Source: Burkholderia cepacia ATCC 25416 (GTDB lineage Bacteria; Pseudomonadota; Gammaproteobacteria; Burkholderiales; Burkholderiaceae). Taken from it: 64,000 nucleotides of DNA. The notes beneath the pieces were generated by a model. That model was not told the origin of the DNA. It worked only from the letters and a program-made list of their open reading frames with translations, and made no database searches. A program made the translations under genes and the position numbers. How positions within the stretch are numbered: position 1 is the first letter of the stretch; every line of letters starts with the position of its first letter. Shown here in pieces: positions 8,369 through 16,792 of this stretch. The stretch spans positions 558,001 to 622,000 of the forward strand of contig NZ_CP012982.1 in NCBI RefSeq assembly GCF_001411495.1. The letters are read 5' to 3'.

Positions 8369-9574
8369 ATGCAAGACACTCAACAGCATGACGCCGTCGA
8401 TGTTTTCGTCGGCGTTGACGTCGGTAAGGGCCAGCATCACGCTGTTGCACTCGATCGAAATGGCAAGCGTCTGTACAACAAAGCGCTGCCCAACGATGAG
8501 GCCAAGCTGCGCGCCCTCATCGCCGAACTCAAGACTCATGGTCGACTCCTGTTCGTCGTCGATCAGCCTTCCACCATCGGAGCGCTGCCAGTGGCCGTCG
8601 CTCGCGCTGAAGGCGTGCTCGTCGCCTATCTGCCGGGACTGGCCATGCGCCGCATCGCCGATCTGCACGCAGGTGAAGCCAAGACCGATGCCCGCGATGC
8701 CGCGATCATTGCCGAAGCCGCCCGCTCGATGCCGCATACGCTGCGCTCGCTTCGATTGGCTGACGAGCAACTCGCCGAGCTCACCATGCTGTGCGGCTTC
8801 GACGATGATCTCGCCGCTCAGGTCACTCAAACCAGCAACCGCATTCGCGGCCTGCTTACCCAGATCCATCCAGCGCTCGAGCGCGTTCTCGGACCGCGCC
8901 TCGACCATCCGGCGGTGCTCGATCTGCTTGAGCGCTACCCGTCGCCCGCCGCGCTTGCCTCAACCAGCGAGAAGACGCTCGCCAACCGCCTGACTAAGCT
9001 CGCGCCGCGCATGGGCAAGAGCTTGGCGGCCGAGATCGTTCAGGCTCTGAGCGAACAAGCCGTGACCGTGCCCGGCACGCAAGCTGCCACCATCGTCATG
9101 CCTCGTTTGGCCCAGCAGCTTGCGGCCTTGCGTAAGCAGCGCGACGAGGTCGCTGCCGAAGTGGAACAGCTGGTGCTTGCTCACCCTCTTTGGCCGGTCC
9201 TGACCAGCATGCCGGGAGTCGGCGTCAGGACCGCTGCCAGACTCCTGACCGAAGTCGCCCATAAAGCCTTCGCCTCCGCCGCGCATCTGGCGGCCTACGC
9301 AGGCCTCGCGCCGGTCACCCGGCGCTCAGGATCGTCGATCCGTGGCGAGCACCCATCTAGACGGGGCAACAAGGTGCTCAAGCGCGCCTTGTTCCTATCC
9401 GCCTTCGCGGCCTTACGAGACCCAGTCTCACGGGCCTATTACTCCCGCAAGATCCAGCAGGGCAAGCGCCACAACCAAGCGCTCATCGCGCTGGCGCGGC
9501 GACGCTGCGACGTCCTGTTCGCCATGCTGCGTGACGGAACCATTTACCAACCCAAGTCAGCCCCTAACGCTTGA
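8369..9574 (+). CDS. IS110 family transposase (DEDD recombinase)
   Basis: The 401-residue protein has an N-terminal RuvC-like domain with Asp17 in VFVGVDVGKG and a KTDARDA pair of Asp at about 105-109. The C-terminal Tnp_20 domain contains a helix-hairpin-helix-like PGVGVRTAARLL and then YAGLAPVTRRSGSS, with the Ser used for strand exchange in this family, and ends GNKVLKRALF. All expected catalytic positions appear intact, so the gene could be active. The ATG at 8369 puts the conserved domain near the N-terminus; an in-frame upstream start (8312) adds only an unlikely leader. The stop overlaps the TTGACG of the right end. Confidence 0.93.
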   Translation: MQDTQQHDAVDVFVGVDVGKGQHHAVALDRNGKRLYNKALPNDEAKLRALIAELKTHGRLLFVVDQPSTIGALPVAVARAEGVLVAYLPGLAMRRIADLHAGEAKTDARDAAIIAEAARSMPHTLRSLRLADEQLAELTMLCGFDDDLAAQVTQTSNRIRGLLTQIHPALERVLGPRLDHPAVLDLLERYPSPAALASTSEKTLANRLTKLAPRMGKSLAAEIVQALSEQAVTVPGTQAATIVMPRLAQQLAALRKQRDEVAAEVEQLVLAHPLWPVLTSMPGVGVRTAARLLTEVAHKAFASAAHLAAYAGLAPVTRRSGSSIRGEHPSRRGNKVLKRALFLSAFAALRDPVSRAYYSRKIQQGKRHNQALIALARRRCDVLFAMLRDGTIYQPKSAPNA

Positions 9575-9728
9575 CGAACAACATAGGGGCACCCCCCACC
9601 GGCGATGCGAGCGGCAAGCCCGACTGCCGCGCACGCCGCGGGCCGGTGCAGCGCGTGCCTGCAACCGCCCGCACGACCGTGGGAACCAATGGTAGGATCG
9701 GCCCTGTCCATGGCCATTCCCGCCACCC

Positions 9729-10721
9729 ATGCCACTCATCCGGATCTGGGCTGTCGACCATGCCCTTGCGTCTGGCATCGCCGCGCCGACCGACATCTTC
9801 ACGGCAGCCAATCATCTCGCCCCGTCATTGCGTATCGGCCGGCCGCAAGCCCCGTTTCGCTGGCGCATCGAATCGATCGACGGCAAGCCGGTACGCACGG
9901 CTTCCGGCCAGGCCGCCGCGGTCGACGGCACGATCGACGGTCACGGCACCGCCGATGCGATCTGGCTCACCGCTCCGTTCGTCGCCGATCTCGAGCGGCT
10001 GCTCGCCCGGCCGGCGTCACTCGCGCCGCTGTTCGACGCGCTGCGCCGGCAACATGCGCGCGGCACACTGATCGCGACGTACTGCACGGGCGCGTTCCTG
10101 CTCGCGGAAGCCGGGCTGCTCGACGGCCGCGTCGCCACGACGCACTGGTCGAAAGCATCGAGCTTCCGCGTACGCTATCCGGACGTGGCATTGCGCGCGT
10201 CGGACGTCCTGACCGAACAGGACGGCATATTGTGCGGCGGCGCCGTCACGTCGTATCAGAATCTCGCGTTGCGGGTCGTCGACAAACTGGCGAACGCGCG
10301 CCTTGCCGCGGCCGTCGCCAAGGTCATGCTGATCGACGTGAACCGCGTGTCGCAGGATTCATTCATCGATCTCGGCCGGATGGGGCATGACGGGCACGAC
10401 GATGCGGCCATCGCACGCGCCCAACGCTGGATGGAAAAGCACCTGCGCGAGCCGTTCAGCCTCGCCCGGCTGAGCGATCACGTCGCGATGAGCGAGCGTA
10501 CGCTCCATCGCCGCTTCAGGGACGCCGTGGGCGCGCCGCCGCTCAGGTATCTGCAGACGCTCAGGATCGAAGTCGCGAAGCGGCTGCTCGCGGAAACGAC
10601 GCTCGCGATCGACACCGTCTGCGAACGCGTCGGCTATGCGGACATCAGCGGCTTCCGGCAACTGTTCAAGCGCGAGACCGGCATTTCCCCCGGCGAGTAT
10701 CGCCGTCGCTTCACGCGATAA
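9729..10721 (+). CDS. GlxA-family transcriptional regulator (DJ-1/PfpI + AraC)
   Basis: The 330-residue protein joins an N-terminal DJ-1/PfpI-like domain (about 1-195, with the nucleophile-elbow-like YCTGAFLLAE) to a C-terminal AraC helix-turn-helix pair (about 225-325; LARLSDHVAMSERTLHRRF and VCERVGYADISGFRQLFKRE). Proteins of this type act as transcription activators for catabolism of amino-acid-like or quaternary amine compounds in Burkholderia and Pseudomonas. The effector here is unknown. It lies just after the IS110 element and upstream of a tautomerase on the same strand. Confidence 0.88.
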   Translation: MPLIRIWAVDHALASGIAAPTDIFTAANHLAPSLRIGRPQAPFRWRIESIDGKPVRTASGQAAAVDGTIDGHGTADAIWLTAPFVADLERLLARPASLAPLFDALRRQHARGTLIATYCTGAFLLAEAGLLDGRVATTHWSKASSFRVRYPDVALRASDVLTEQDGILCGGAVTSYQNLALRVVDKLANARLAAAVAKVMLIDVNRVSQDSFIDLGRMGHDGHDDAAIARAQRWMEKHLREPFSLARLSDHVAMSERTLHRRFRDAVGAPPLRYLQTLRIEVAKRLLAETTLAIDTVCERVGYADISGFRQLFKRETGISPGEYRRRFTR

Positions 10722-10870
10722 ACGCGCGCAACCGTCGTCGGGTGCAGTGTCGGAAATGGCATCGTCGAATGGCAGTTTCGCCACTCCGCGTGGCGGCATG
10801 CGGTTCGTACACTGGATTCTCGTCGCCCGGCATCGGAGCGACGCCATCCTCACCGAACCAGGACACCATC

Positions 10871-11434
10871 ATGCCGATGATCGACGTCTACATTCCCGAA
10901 GGTGCGCTCGCACCGCAGGCCGAAGCCCAACTGATGGAAGAACTGACCGGAACGCTGATCCGTCACGAGGGACTCGATCCCGACAATCCGCGCACGCGGG
11001 ACGTGACCTGGATCTTCGTCCATCGGCCGGCAGCCGTGTATCGCGCAGGGGCTGTCGCGCCTGCGCCGATCTACCGGATCGTGCCGACCGTGCCGGAAGG
11101 TCAGTACACGGATGCCGCGCGTGCCGGGCTGATCGCGGACGTGACCGCTGCCGTCGCGCGCGCGGAGGGCCTGCCGGTCGATGCCGTCGCGACGCGCGTG
11201 TGGGTCTTTCCAACGGAAATCGACGACGGCTGCTGGGGCAGCCGCGGCGTCGTGCGCCGCCTGCCGGACATCATGGAATATTTCGGTGGCGCCGAACTGC
11301 GGGCGCTCGGGGAATGGCGGCTGGCGATCAAGCGACAGGCGGATGCGGGTCGGGTCGTCGATGCGGTGCGAGATTCGATGTTGGAAACGGCTCGGAGTGG
11401 ATCGCACGAACCGGCCGCCAAAGCCGCGCGCTGA
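10871..11434 (+). CDS. Tautomerase family protein
   Basis: The 187-residue protein starts MPMIDVYIPEG, so removal of Met exposes the N-terminal Pro that is the catalytic base in 4-oxalocrotonate tautomerase-type enzymes. Its length suggests two fused tautomerase-like halves (about 1-65 and 65-130), with a less conserved tail. It would interconvert enol and keto forms of a small acid; the substrate is unknown. AGGA upstream of 10871 supports this start over a longer reading from 10742. It may be controlled by the preceding GlxA-type regulator. Confidence 0.8.
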   Translation: MPMIDVYIPEGALAPQAEAQLMEELTGTLIRHEGLDPDNPRTRDVTWIFVHRPAAVYRAGAVAPAPIYRIVPTVPEGQYTDAARAGLIADVTAAVARAEGLPVDAVATRVWVFPTEIDDGCWGSRGVVRRLPDIMEYFGGAELRALGEWRLAIKRQADAGRVVDAVRDSMLETARSGSHEPAAKAAR

Positions 11435-11445
11435 CCCCGGCGCGC

Positions 11446-11488
11446 AGCTGCTTGTCCGACACGCATAGCAGCGTGCCGGACGGCACGA
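11446..11488 (-). repeat. 43-bp copy of an internal amn segment
   Basis: This segment matches 12211-12253 inside the amn gene with three mismatches, in the same orientation. On the minus strand it still reads PSGTLLCVSDKQL, against PYGTLLCVSDKPL in AMP nucleosidase. Flanking sequence is not alignable. It looks like a relic of a second amn-like gene or of a partial duplication. Confidence 0.7.
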
Positions 11489-11550
11489 AAAAGCAATACA
11501 CGGACGAGATGCGCCCAAGGGCGAGCGCACCTGTTCAATCACTTATTCGG

Positions 11551-11733
11551 TCAATAGCACGGACACTTTTTGACAGGGCCGGGACCAATCACCGCGACGG
11601 GTTTGCAGGGGTTGGACGGACCGATTACTGCGACGGGTGCACAAGGATTGGACGGGCCGATCACCGCGGTTGCGGCCATTGCCGACAGAGATGTGGTGAA
11701 CATCAGGGAAGCCAGCAAGAGATTGATTTTCAT
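11551..11733 (-). CDS. Small secreted Cys/Pro peptide with 12-residue repeats
   Basis: The 60-residue product has a signal peptide (about 1-20, ending LSAMA). Two complete 12-residue repeats follow, AVIGPSNPCAPV (23-34) and AVIGPSNPCKPV (35-46), then a truncated unit AVIGPGPV and a KKCPCY end. The mature peptide would be about 40 residues with four Cys. GAGGG lies ten bases before the ATG. No family is recognised and no processing genes are adjacent. The 36-base DNA repeats show mostly silent differences, which suggests selection on the protein. Confidence 0.7.
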   Translation of the reverse strand: MKINLLLASLMFTTSLSAMAATAVIGPSNPCAPVAVIGPSNPCKPVAVIGPGPVKKCPCY

Positions 11734-12044
11734 CAGGTATGCCCTCTTTCATTTTGATAGGAATCGATCGGATCGACTGTTCGCCGTCCCTTCGTACGGG
11801 CGTCGAATAACGCCGCGCAGGAGAGCATATTCTCGATGACAGAGGCAACCAATAGGACAACTTCCAAATTGCAGAAAATGATCGAGTTCCAGTACTAAGG
11901 CCGCGACGCGGCCACCGCGAGTGGCTACGCACGGCCAGATGGAGCGGTACAAGTGCACGCCTGCCGCCTTGAAGCCCGTCATGCCCCGGTTCGCGATTGC
12001 GCCTGACATCGTGACGCACACCGCACCCGGGGCCGCCGTTCACA
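11734..12044. other. Intergenic region between amn and the repeat-peptide gene
   Basis: About 310 bases. A 90-codon minus-strand frame (11749-12021) has no recognisable domain, signal or ribosome site and is not called. The repeat-peptide promoter is expected at the left end of this stretch. Confidence 0.4.
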
Positions 12045-13571
12045 TCACTGGAACGCCACTTCCGCAAAGCTCCGCAGCTTCCGGCTATGCAGCTTGTCGA
12101 GCCCGTTCGTGCGCAGGATCTCCATCGCCTTCACGCCGATCTGCAGATGCTGGTCGACCTGCCCGCGATAGAACGTATCGGCCATGCCCGGCAACTTGAG
12201 CTCGCCGTGCAGCGGCTTGTCCGACACGCAGAGCAGCGTGCCGTACGGCACGCGGAAGCGGAAGCCGTTCGCGGCGATCGTCGCGCTTTCCATGTCGAGC
12301 GCGATCGCGCGGCTCTGCGACAGGCGCTGCACGGGTTCGCGATGATCGCGCAGCTCCCAGTTGCGGTTGTCGACGCTCGCGACGGTGCCCGTACGCATCA
12401 CGCGCTTCAGTTCGACGCCATCGAGCCGCGTGACGTCGGCCACCCCGCGCTCGAGCGCGAGCTGCACTTCGGCGAGCGCCGGAATCGGCACCCACAGCGG
12501 CAGGTCGGCATCCAGCACGTGATCCTCGCGCACGTAGCCGTGTGCGAGCACGTAGTCGCCGAGACGCTGCGTATTGCGCAGCCCCGCGCAGTGACCGAGC
12601 ATCACCCACGCGTGCGGACGCAGCACCGCGATGTGATCGGTGATCGTCTTCGCGTTCGACGGACCGACGCCGATGTTGACCATCGTGATCCCGCTGCCGT
12701 CCGCGCGCTTCAGGTGATACGCGGGCATCTGCGGCAGGCGCGGCGGCGCGGCGCCCTCGGCCGGCTCGCTGCCGAGGTTCGCGTTGTAGGTCACGACATC
12801 GCCCGGCTCGACGAACGAGCTGTACTGGCTGCGATACGCGCGCACCTCGGGATCGTCGCTCTCCGTCATCACCGTGCGGCCCAGCTTCACGAACTCGTCG
12901 ATGTAGAACTGGTAGTTCGTGTAGAGCACGTAGTTCTGGAAATGCGTGGGCGACGTCGCCGTGTAGTGGCGCAACCGGTGCAGCGAGAAGTCGACGCGCG
13001 CGGCCGTGAACAGCGCGAGCGGATGCGGCTCGCCCGGCGCCGGCTCGAACGTGCCGTTGACGATGCGATCGTCGAGATACGACAGGTCGGGCGTATCGAA
13101 GATGTCGCGCATCGCGAGCAGGCGGTCGCGGTCGAGCTCGCCCTCGAGATGGATGCCTTCGGGAAACGCGAAATGGATCGGAATCGGCTGCGACGACACG
13201 CCGATCTCGATCTTTACATGGTGGTTCTTCGCCAGCAGGCGCAGTTGCTCGCGATAGTAGTTCGCGAAGAGGTCGGGGCGCGTGACCGTCGTCTCGAACA
13301 CGCCGGGGCCCGCGACGAAACCGTACGAGCGGCGCGAATCGACGTGCGTGTTGACATCGGTGCGGATCCGCACGAACGGGTAGCACGCTCGCACGTGCTC
13401 GGTGATCGGTTCGTGGCGGCGATAGCGCGCGAATGCGTCACGCAGGAAACCCGTGTTCGTGTCGTAAATGGCGGACAGCCGCGCGACGGCGGCGACCGGA
13501 TCGTCGAAAGCCTCGACCGACGGGCTCTCGGGCGTCAGCACACGGTGCCGGCGGCTCAAATCGTTCTTCAT
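12045..13571 (-). CDS. amn: AMP nucleosidase
   Basis: The 508-residue protein hydrolyses AMP to adenine and ribose 5-phosphate and so adjusts the adenylate pool. An N-terminal AMP-nucleosidase-specific domain (about 1-190) precedes a nucleoside-phosphorylase-like catalytic domain (about 270-480). Visible motifs are NIGVGPSNAKTITDHIAVLR, WVMLGHCAGLR and DMESATIAANGFRF. Length is close to E. coli Amn (484). GAGG is eight bases upstream of the ATG at 13571; an ATG two codons earlier (13577) is less well spaced. A 43-bp piece of this gene is repeated at 11446-11488. Confidence 0.94.
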   Translation of the reverse strand: MKNDLSRRHRVLTPESPSVEAFDDPVAAVARLSAIYDTNTGFLRDAFARYRRHEPITEHVRACYPFVRIRTDVNTHVDSRRSYGFVAGPGVFETTVTRPDLFANYYREQLRLLAKNHHVKIEIGVSSQPIPIHFAFPEGIHLEGELDRDRLLAMRDIFDTPDLSYLDDRIVNGTFEPAPGEPHPLALFTAARVDFSLHRLRHYTATSPTHFQNYVLYTNYQFYIDEFVKLGRTVMTESDDPEVRAYRSQYSSFVEPGDVVTYNANLGSEPAEGAAPPRLPQMPAYHLKRADGSGITMVNIGVGPSNAKTITDHIAVLRPHAWVMLGHCAGLRNTQRLGDYVLAHGYVREDHVLDADLPLWVPIPALAEVQLALERGVADVTRLDGVELKRVMRTGTVASVDNRNWELRDHREPVQRLSQSRAIALDMESATIAANGFRFRVPYGTLLCVSDKPLHGELKLPGMADTFYRGQVDQHLQIGVKAMEILRTNGLDKLHSRKLRSFAEVAFQ

Positions 13572-13700
13572 TTTCATCACCTCGTCTGATCCGACGACAT
13601 TACCACGGAACCCGGTCGCCCTTGTGGCTGCCCCCACGCACGCGAGGGCCGGATGGTGCGCAGTATTTGCTAAAATCGGTGGGTTCACTGGAGACTCATC

Positions 13701-14096
13701 ATGAAGCCGCTCATTCTCGTCGTCGCTGCCGCCGCGTTTGCCGCCGCCAGCGCCGCTTACGCCGCCGGCGGCACGCCTGACGCCGACGCGCAGGCACGGG
13801 CCGAGGCCAACGAGGCCGCCGGCCTGCCCGATCTCCGCAAGATCAACCGGCCGGGCGCCGAAGTCACGTCGAAAGTCGACTTCGCCGACATCCGCCGCAC
13901 GCCGAGCTTCCACGAAAAGAGCAAGAACGGCACCGAAGTCACCGAGTACCGCGATCGCGGCAAGCCGGTCGAGATCGACGTGAAGTCGAACTTCGGCACG
14001 CGCTACCAGATGAGCTCGACGCCCGACACGTCGCCGAAGCCGCACGACGCGGGCATCCCGATCACGCGCCTGCCGTCGCTGAACCTGCGCTACTGA
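13701..14096 (+). CDS. DUF2782-like small secreted protein
   Basis: The 131-residue product has a signal peptide (about 1-21, ending AYAA). Its C-terminal half contains EVTEYRDRGKPVEIDVKSNF, which resembles DUF2782. In Pseudomonas a DUF2782 gene also lies between polA and a thrB homologue, so the neighbourhood supports the assignment. GGAGA precedes the ATG. Function is unknown; secretion to the periplasm is expected. It is followed 101 bases later by thrB on the same strand. Confidence 0.75.
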   Translation: MKPLILVVAAAAFAAASAAYAAGGTPDADAQARAEANEAAGLPDLRKINRPGAEVTSKVDFADIRRTPSFHEKSKNGTEVTEYRDRGKPVEIDVKSNFGTRYQMSSTPDTSPKPHDAGIPITRLPSLNLRY

Positions 14097-14197
14097 TTCC
14101 GTGGCGCGCCGCACCGAACGCCGCGCGCCGCTTCCCTTCACCTGCTGTCGCGACGCACGCCGCCCGCGTGCCGACACCCTGACCTGACGCATCCCGC

Positions 14198-15196
14198 ATG
14201 GCCGTTTTCACAGCTGTTTCCGACTCCGATCTCGCGCAATGGATGCGCCACTACGAACTGGGCGACGTGCTTGCGTTCCGCGGCATTCCGTCCGGTATCG
14301 AAAACAGCAATTTCTTCCTGACGACGACGCGCGGCGAATACGTCCTCACGATCTTCGAAAACCTGACGGCGCAGCAACTGCCGTTCTACCTCGACCTGAT
14401 GCGCCATCTGGCCGGCCACGGCGTACCGGTGCCGGATCCGATCCCGCGTGACGACGGCGCGCTGTTCGGCGAGCTGCACGGCAAGCCGGCCGCGATCGTC
14501 ACGAAGCTCGACGGCTCCGCCGAACTCGCGCCGGGGGTCGAACACTGTATCGAGGTCGGGCAGATGCTCGCGCGCATGCACCTCGCCGGCCGCGACTATC
14601 CGCGCAACCAGCCGAACCTGCGCAGCCTGCCGTGGTGGCAGGAGAACGCACCGGCGATCTCGCCGTTCATCACCGACGCGCAGCGCGCGCTGCTGGAAAG
14701 CGAACTCGCGCATCAGGCCAGCTTCTTCGCGTCGGACGATTACGCGGCGCTGCCGGCCGGACCGTGCCATTGCGACCTGTTCCGCGACAACGTGCTGTTC
14801 GCGCACGCGGCGCCCGGCAGCGGCCATGACGTGCGGCTCGGCGGCTTCTTCGACTTCTATTTCGCGGGCTGCGACAAGTGGCTGTTCGACGTCGCGGTCA
14901 CGGTCAACGACTGGTGCGTCGACCTCGCGACCGGCGTGCTCGACGTCGCGCGCGCCGATGCGCTGCTGCGCGCGTACCAGACCGTGCGGCCGTTCACGGC
15001 CGAGGAGCGCCGCCACTGGAGCGACATGCTGCGCGCGGGTGCGTACCGCTTCTGGGTGTCGCGCCTGTACGACTTTTACCTGCCGCGCGCGGCCGAGATG
15101 CTCAAGCCGCACGACCCCGGCCATTTCGAACGCATCCTGCGCGAGCGTATCGCGCATACGCCCGCGCTTCCCGAGATCCAAACCGCATGCAACTGA
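14198..15196 (+). CDS. thrB: Homoserine kinase (aminoglycoside-phosphotransferase fold)
   Basis: The 332-residue protein is the kinase-like (APH fold) form of homoserine kinase used by Pseudomonas and Burkholderia, not the GHMP type. The catalytic loop is [12 protein letters not shown] (about 190-201), followed by [10 protein letters not shown] with the metal-binding Asp. It phosphorylates homoserine on the way to threonine in the cytoplasm. Length matches the family (about 316-335). The stop overlaps the start of the next membrane protein gene by ten bases, so the two are probably translated together. Confidence 0.93.
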   Translation: MAVFTAVSDSDLAQWMRHYELGDVLAFRGIPSGIENSNFFLTTTRGEYVLTIFENLTAQQLPFYLDLMRHLAGHGVPVPDPIPRDDGALFGELHGKPAAIVTKLDGSAELAPGVEHCIEVGQMLARMHLAGRDYPRNQPNLRSLPWWQENAPAISPFITDAQRALLESELAHQASFFASDDYAALPAGPCHCDLFRDNVLFAHAAPGSGHDVRLGGFFDFYFAGCDKWLFDVAVTVNDWCVDLATGVLDVARADALLRAYQTVRPFTAEERRHWSDMLRAGAYRFWVSRLYDFYLPRAAEMLKPHDPGHFERILRERIAHTPALPEIQTACN

Positions 15197-15996
15197 TCGA
15201 AGTGCCCGCGAAAACGGGCTATGTCTGGTTCCGCCAAGGCATCTGGCTGTTCCGCCGGAACCCGCTCGCGTTCATCACGCTGTTCTTCACGTACCTGCTG
15301 GCGATCACGCTGGTGTCGCAGGTGCCCGTGATCGGCTCCGCGCTACCGCTGGTGTTCATTCCCGGCATCGCGGTCGGCTTCATGGCCGCATGCCGCGACA
15401 CGGTGGCCGGGAAGCCCGTGATGCCGACGATCCTCATCGACGGCTTCCGCTCGTACGGCACCGTCGCGACCCAGCGGCTGCTCGTGCTCGGCGTGATCTA
15501 CGTCGCGTCGATGGTGCTCGTGTTCGCTGCCTCGTCGTTCGTGGACGGCGGCGCGCTGTTCCACGTGATGATGGGCGCGGCCGACGAAGCGAGCGCGACG
15601 CCGGAAACGCTCGCCGCGCAAGGCACGTTCGGCGCGCTGATGTTCGCGACGCTGCTCTACCTGCCGGTCGCGATGCTGTTCTGGTTCGCGCCGGTGCTGG
15701 TCGCGTGGCATGACGTGCCGCCCGCCAAGGCGCTGTTCTTCAGCGTCGTCAGCTGCTGGCGCAATCGCGGCGCGTTCGTCGTGTACGGCGCGCTGTGGTT
15801 CGGCGTCGCGCTCGGCACGTCGCTCGCCCTGTCGCTGCTGCTGCAGGCGCTCGGCGCCGGCGCCTATGCGCTGACGATCATGATGCCGGTGACAATCGTC
15901 ATCGTCACGATGCTGTACTGCTCGTTCTACGCGACCTATCGCGGCTGCTTCGGCATCCAGGAGCCGGGCGCGACGACCACCACGTCGGGTCGCTGA
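15187..15996 (+). CDS. BPSS1780-family membrane protein
   Basis: The 269-residue protein starts [18 protein letters not shown] and has about six hydrophobic segments (approximately 30-60, 95-120, 150-180, 205-235 and 235-255). The N-terminal block matches my memory of the BPSS1780 family, named after a B. pseudomallei chromosome 2 gene next to thrB. Function is unknown. The ATG at 15187 lies inside the end of thrB; a much longer frame from 14878 is only the shadow of thrB. Confidence 0.82.
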   Translation: MQLIEVPAKTGYVWFRQGIWLFRRNPLAFITLFFTYLLAITLVSQVPVIGSALPLVFIPGIAVGFMAACRDTVAGKPVMPTILIDGFRSYGTVATQRLLVLGVIYVASMVLVFAASSFVDGGALFHVMMGAADEASATPETLAAQGTFGALMFATLLYLPVAMLFWFAPVLVAWHDVPPAKALFFSVVSCWRNRGAFVVYGALWFGVALGTSLALSLLLQALGAGAYALTIMMPVTIVIVTMLYCSFYATYRGCFGIQEPGATTTTSGR

Positions 15997-16123
15997 AGTC
16001 TCCCCGGCCGGCGCGTGTCGCCGGCCCGCCGCGCTCGCGCCGGGTTACCGCCCGGCGCCTCCTCCGTCCCCCCGCCTCCGTCGGCCACCGCCCCGCGCCG
16101 GCCGCCCCCTGTTCATCCCGATC

Positions 16124-16153
16124 TTTTGCGCGCAAAATGATTTGCGTACAAAT
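16124..16153 (+). promoter_or_regulatory. Tandem palindromes upstream of ohrR (likely OhrR operator)
   Basis: Two neighbouring palindromes, TTTTGCGCGCAAAA (16124-16137) and ATTTGCGTACAAAT (16140-16153), share a TTTGCG...CAAA pattern 16 bases apart. They lie 28 bases before the ohrR start. A related sequence precedes ohr at 16692-16705. Autorepression by OhrR is the simple reading. Confidence 0.6.
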
Positions 16154-16180
16154 TGTTCGCGCGTTCGACGCGCCGCCCGA

Positions 16181-16636
16181 ATGATGGACCGCCCGCCCCC
16201 GTTGCCCCAGACGCTCGACGAGCAACTCTGCTTCGCCCTCTACTCGACTTCGCACGCGATGACGAAGGCGTACAAGCCGCTGCTCGACAAGCTGTCGCTG
16301 ACCTATCCCCAATATCTCGCGATGCTCGTGCTGTGGGAGCGCGACGACATCGCCGTGAAGGACATCGCCGCGCGGCTAGACCTCGACCCGGCCACGGTCA
16401 CGCCACTGCTGAAGCGGCTGGAGGCGCTCGGTTACGTCGAGCGCGTGCGCAGCGCAGCCGATGAACGCGTCGTGAACGTGCGCGTGACACAGGAAGGCCG
16501 TGCACTGAAGGAGCGCGCGCGCTCGGTACCCGCCGATCTGTTCTGCGCGATGCAGCAGTCCCCCGAGTTCCTGGTCAGGCTGCGCGCCGATCTCCACCAG
16601 TTGCGCGACGCGCTGTCGGCCGCCAACGAACGCTGA
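16181..16636 (+). CDS. ohrR: OhrR, MarR-type organic peroxide sensor
   Basis: The 151-residue protein has a MarR winged-helix (about 40-120; VKDIAARLDLDPATVTPLLKRLEALG). Cys17 in LCFALYS matches the reactive Cys of OhrR proteins, which is oxidised by organic hydroperoxides and releases DNA. Start codons at 16181 and 16184 are both possible. Ohr follows on the same strand but after a terminator, so the two genes probably have separate promoters with shared operator sequences. Confidence 0.92.
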   Translation: MMDRPPPLPQTLDEQLCFALYSTSHAMTKAYKPLLDKLSLTYPQYLAMLVLWERDDIAVKDIAARLDLDPATVTPLLKRLEALGYVERVRSAADERVVNVRVTQEGRALKERARSVPADLFCAMQQSPEFLVRLRADLHQLRDALSAANER

Positions 16637-16655
16637 CGGGAAAGCATCGACGAAC

Positions 16656-16679
16656 CGGCCCGGCACTGTCGGGCCTTTT
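16656..16679 (+). terminator. Terminator after ohrR
   Basis: GGCCCG and CGGGCC form a six-pair stem with a seven-base loop, followed by TTTTCT. It is placed 20 bases after the ohrR stop and just before the ohr promoter. Confidence 0.7.
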
Positions 16680-16684
16680 CTTCA

Positions 16685-16722
16685 AAATTTCATTTGCACA
16701 CTAATCATTTGTGTTCTATATT
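16685..16722 (+). promoter_or_regulatory. ohr promoter with overlapping OhrR-like operator
   Basis: TTGCAC (16694-16699) and TATATT (16717-16722) are 17 bases apart. ATTTGCACACTAAT (16692-16705) differs in three positions from the palindrome before ohrR and covers the -35 box. A second ATTTG half-site is at 16707-16711. Repressor binding here would block RNA polymerase. Confidence 0.55.
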
Positions 16723-16792
16723 TTCGTCGTGGCCGGCGACACCCCGTTCGACCGGGCCGCTTTTCCTCCCTTTTCCCGACAGGAGCTGCACG

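Larger units (their letters stand above)
8184..9587 (+). mobile_element. IS110-family insertion sequence (ends predicted)
   Basis: A DEDD transposase gene with a long non-coding left end and a very short right end is typical of the IS110 group. AGG occurs at 8184-8186 and 9585-9587 and may be the small shared core. These ends were chosen because joining them places TTGACG (9571-9576) 16 bases before TATGAT (8192-8197), the hybrid promoter expected in an excised circle. An alternative left end near 8168, sharing GGGGC with 9586-9590, cannot be excluded. No gene is interrupted. Confidence 0.6.

Noticed and set aside
11749..12021. A 90-codon minus-strand frame upstream of the repeat peptide
   Set aside because: No recognisable domain, signal or ribosome site; codon use does not match neighbours.
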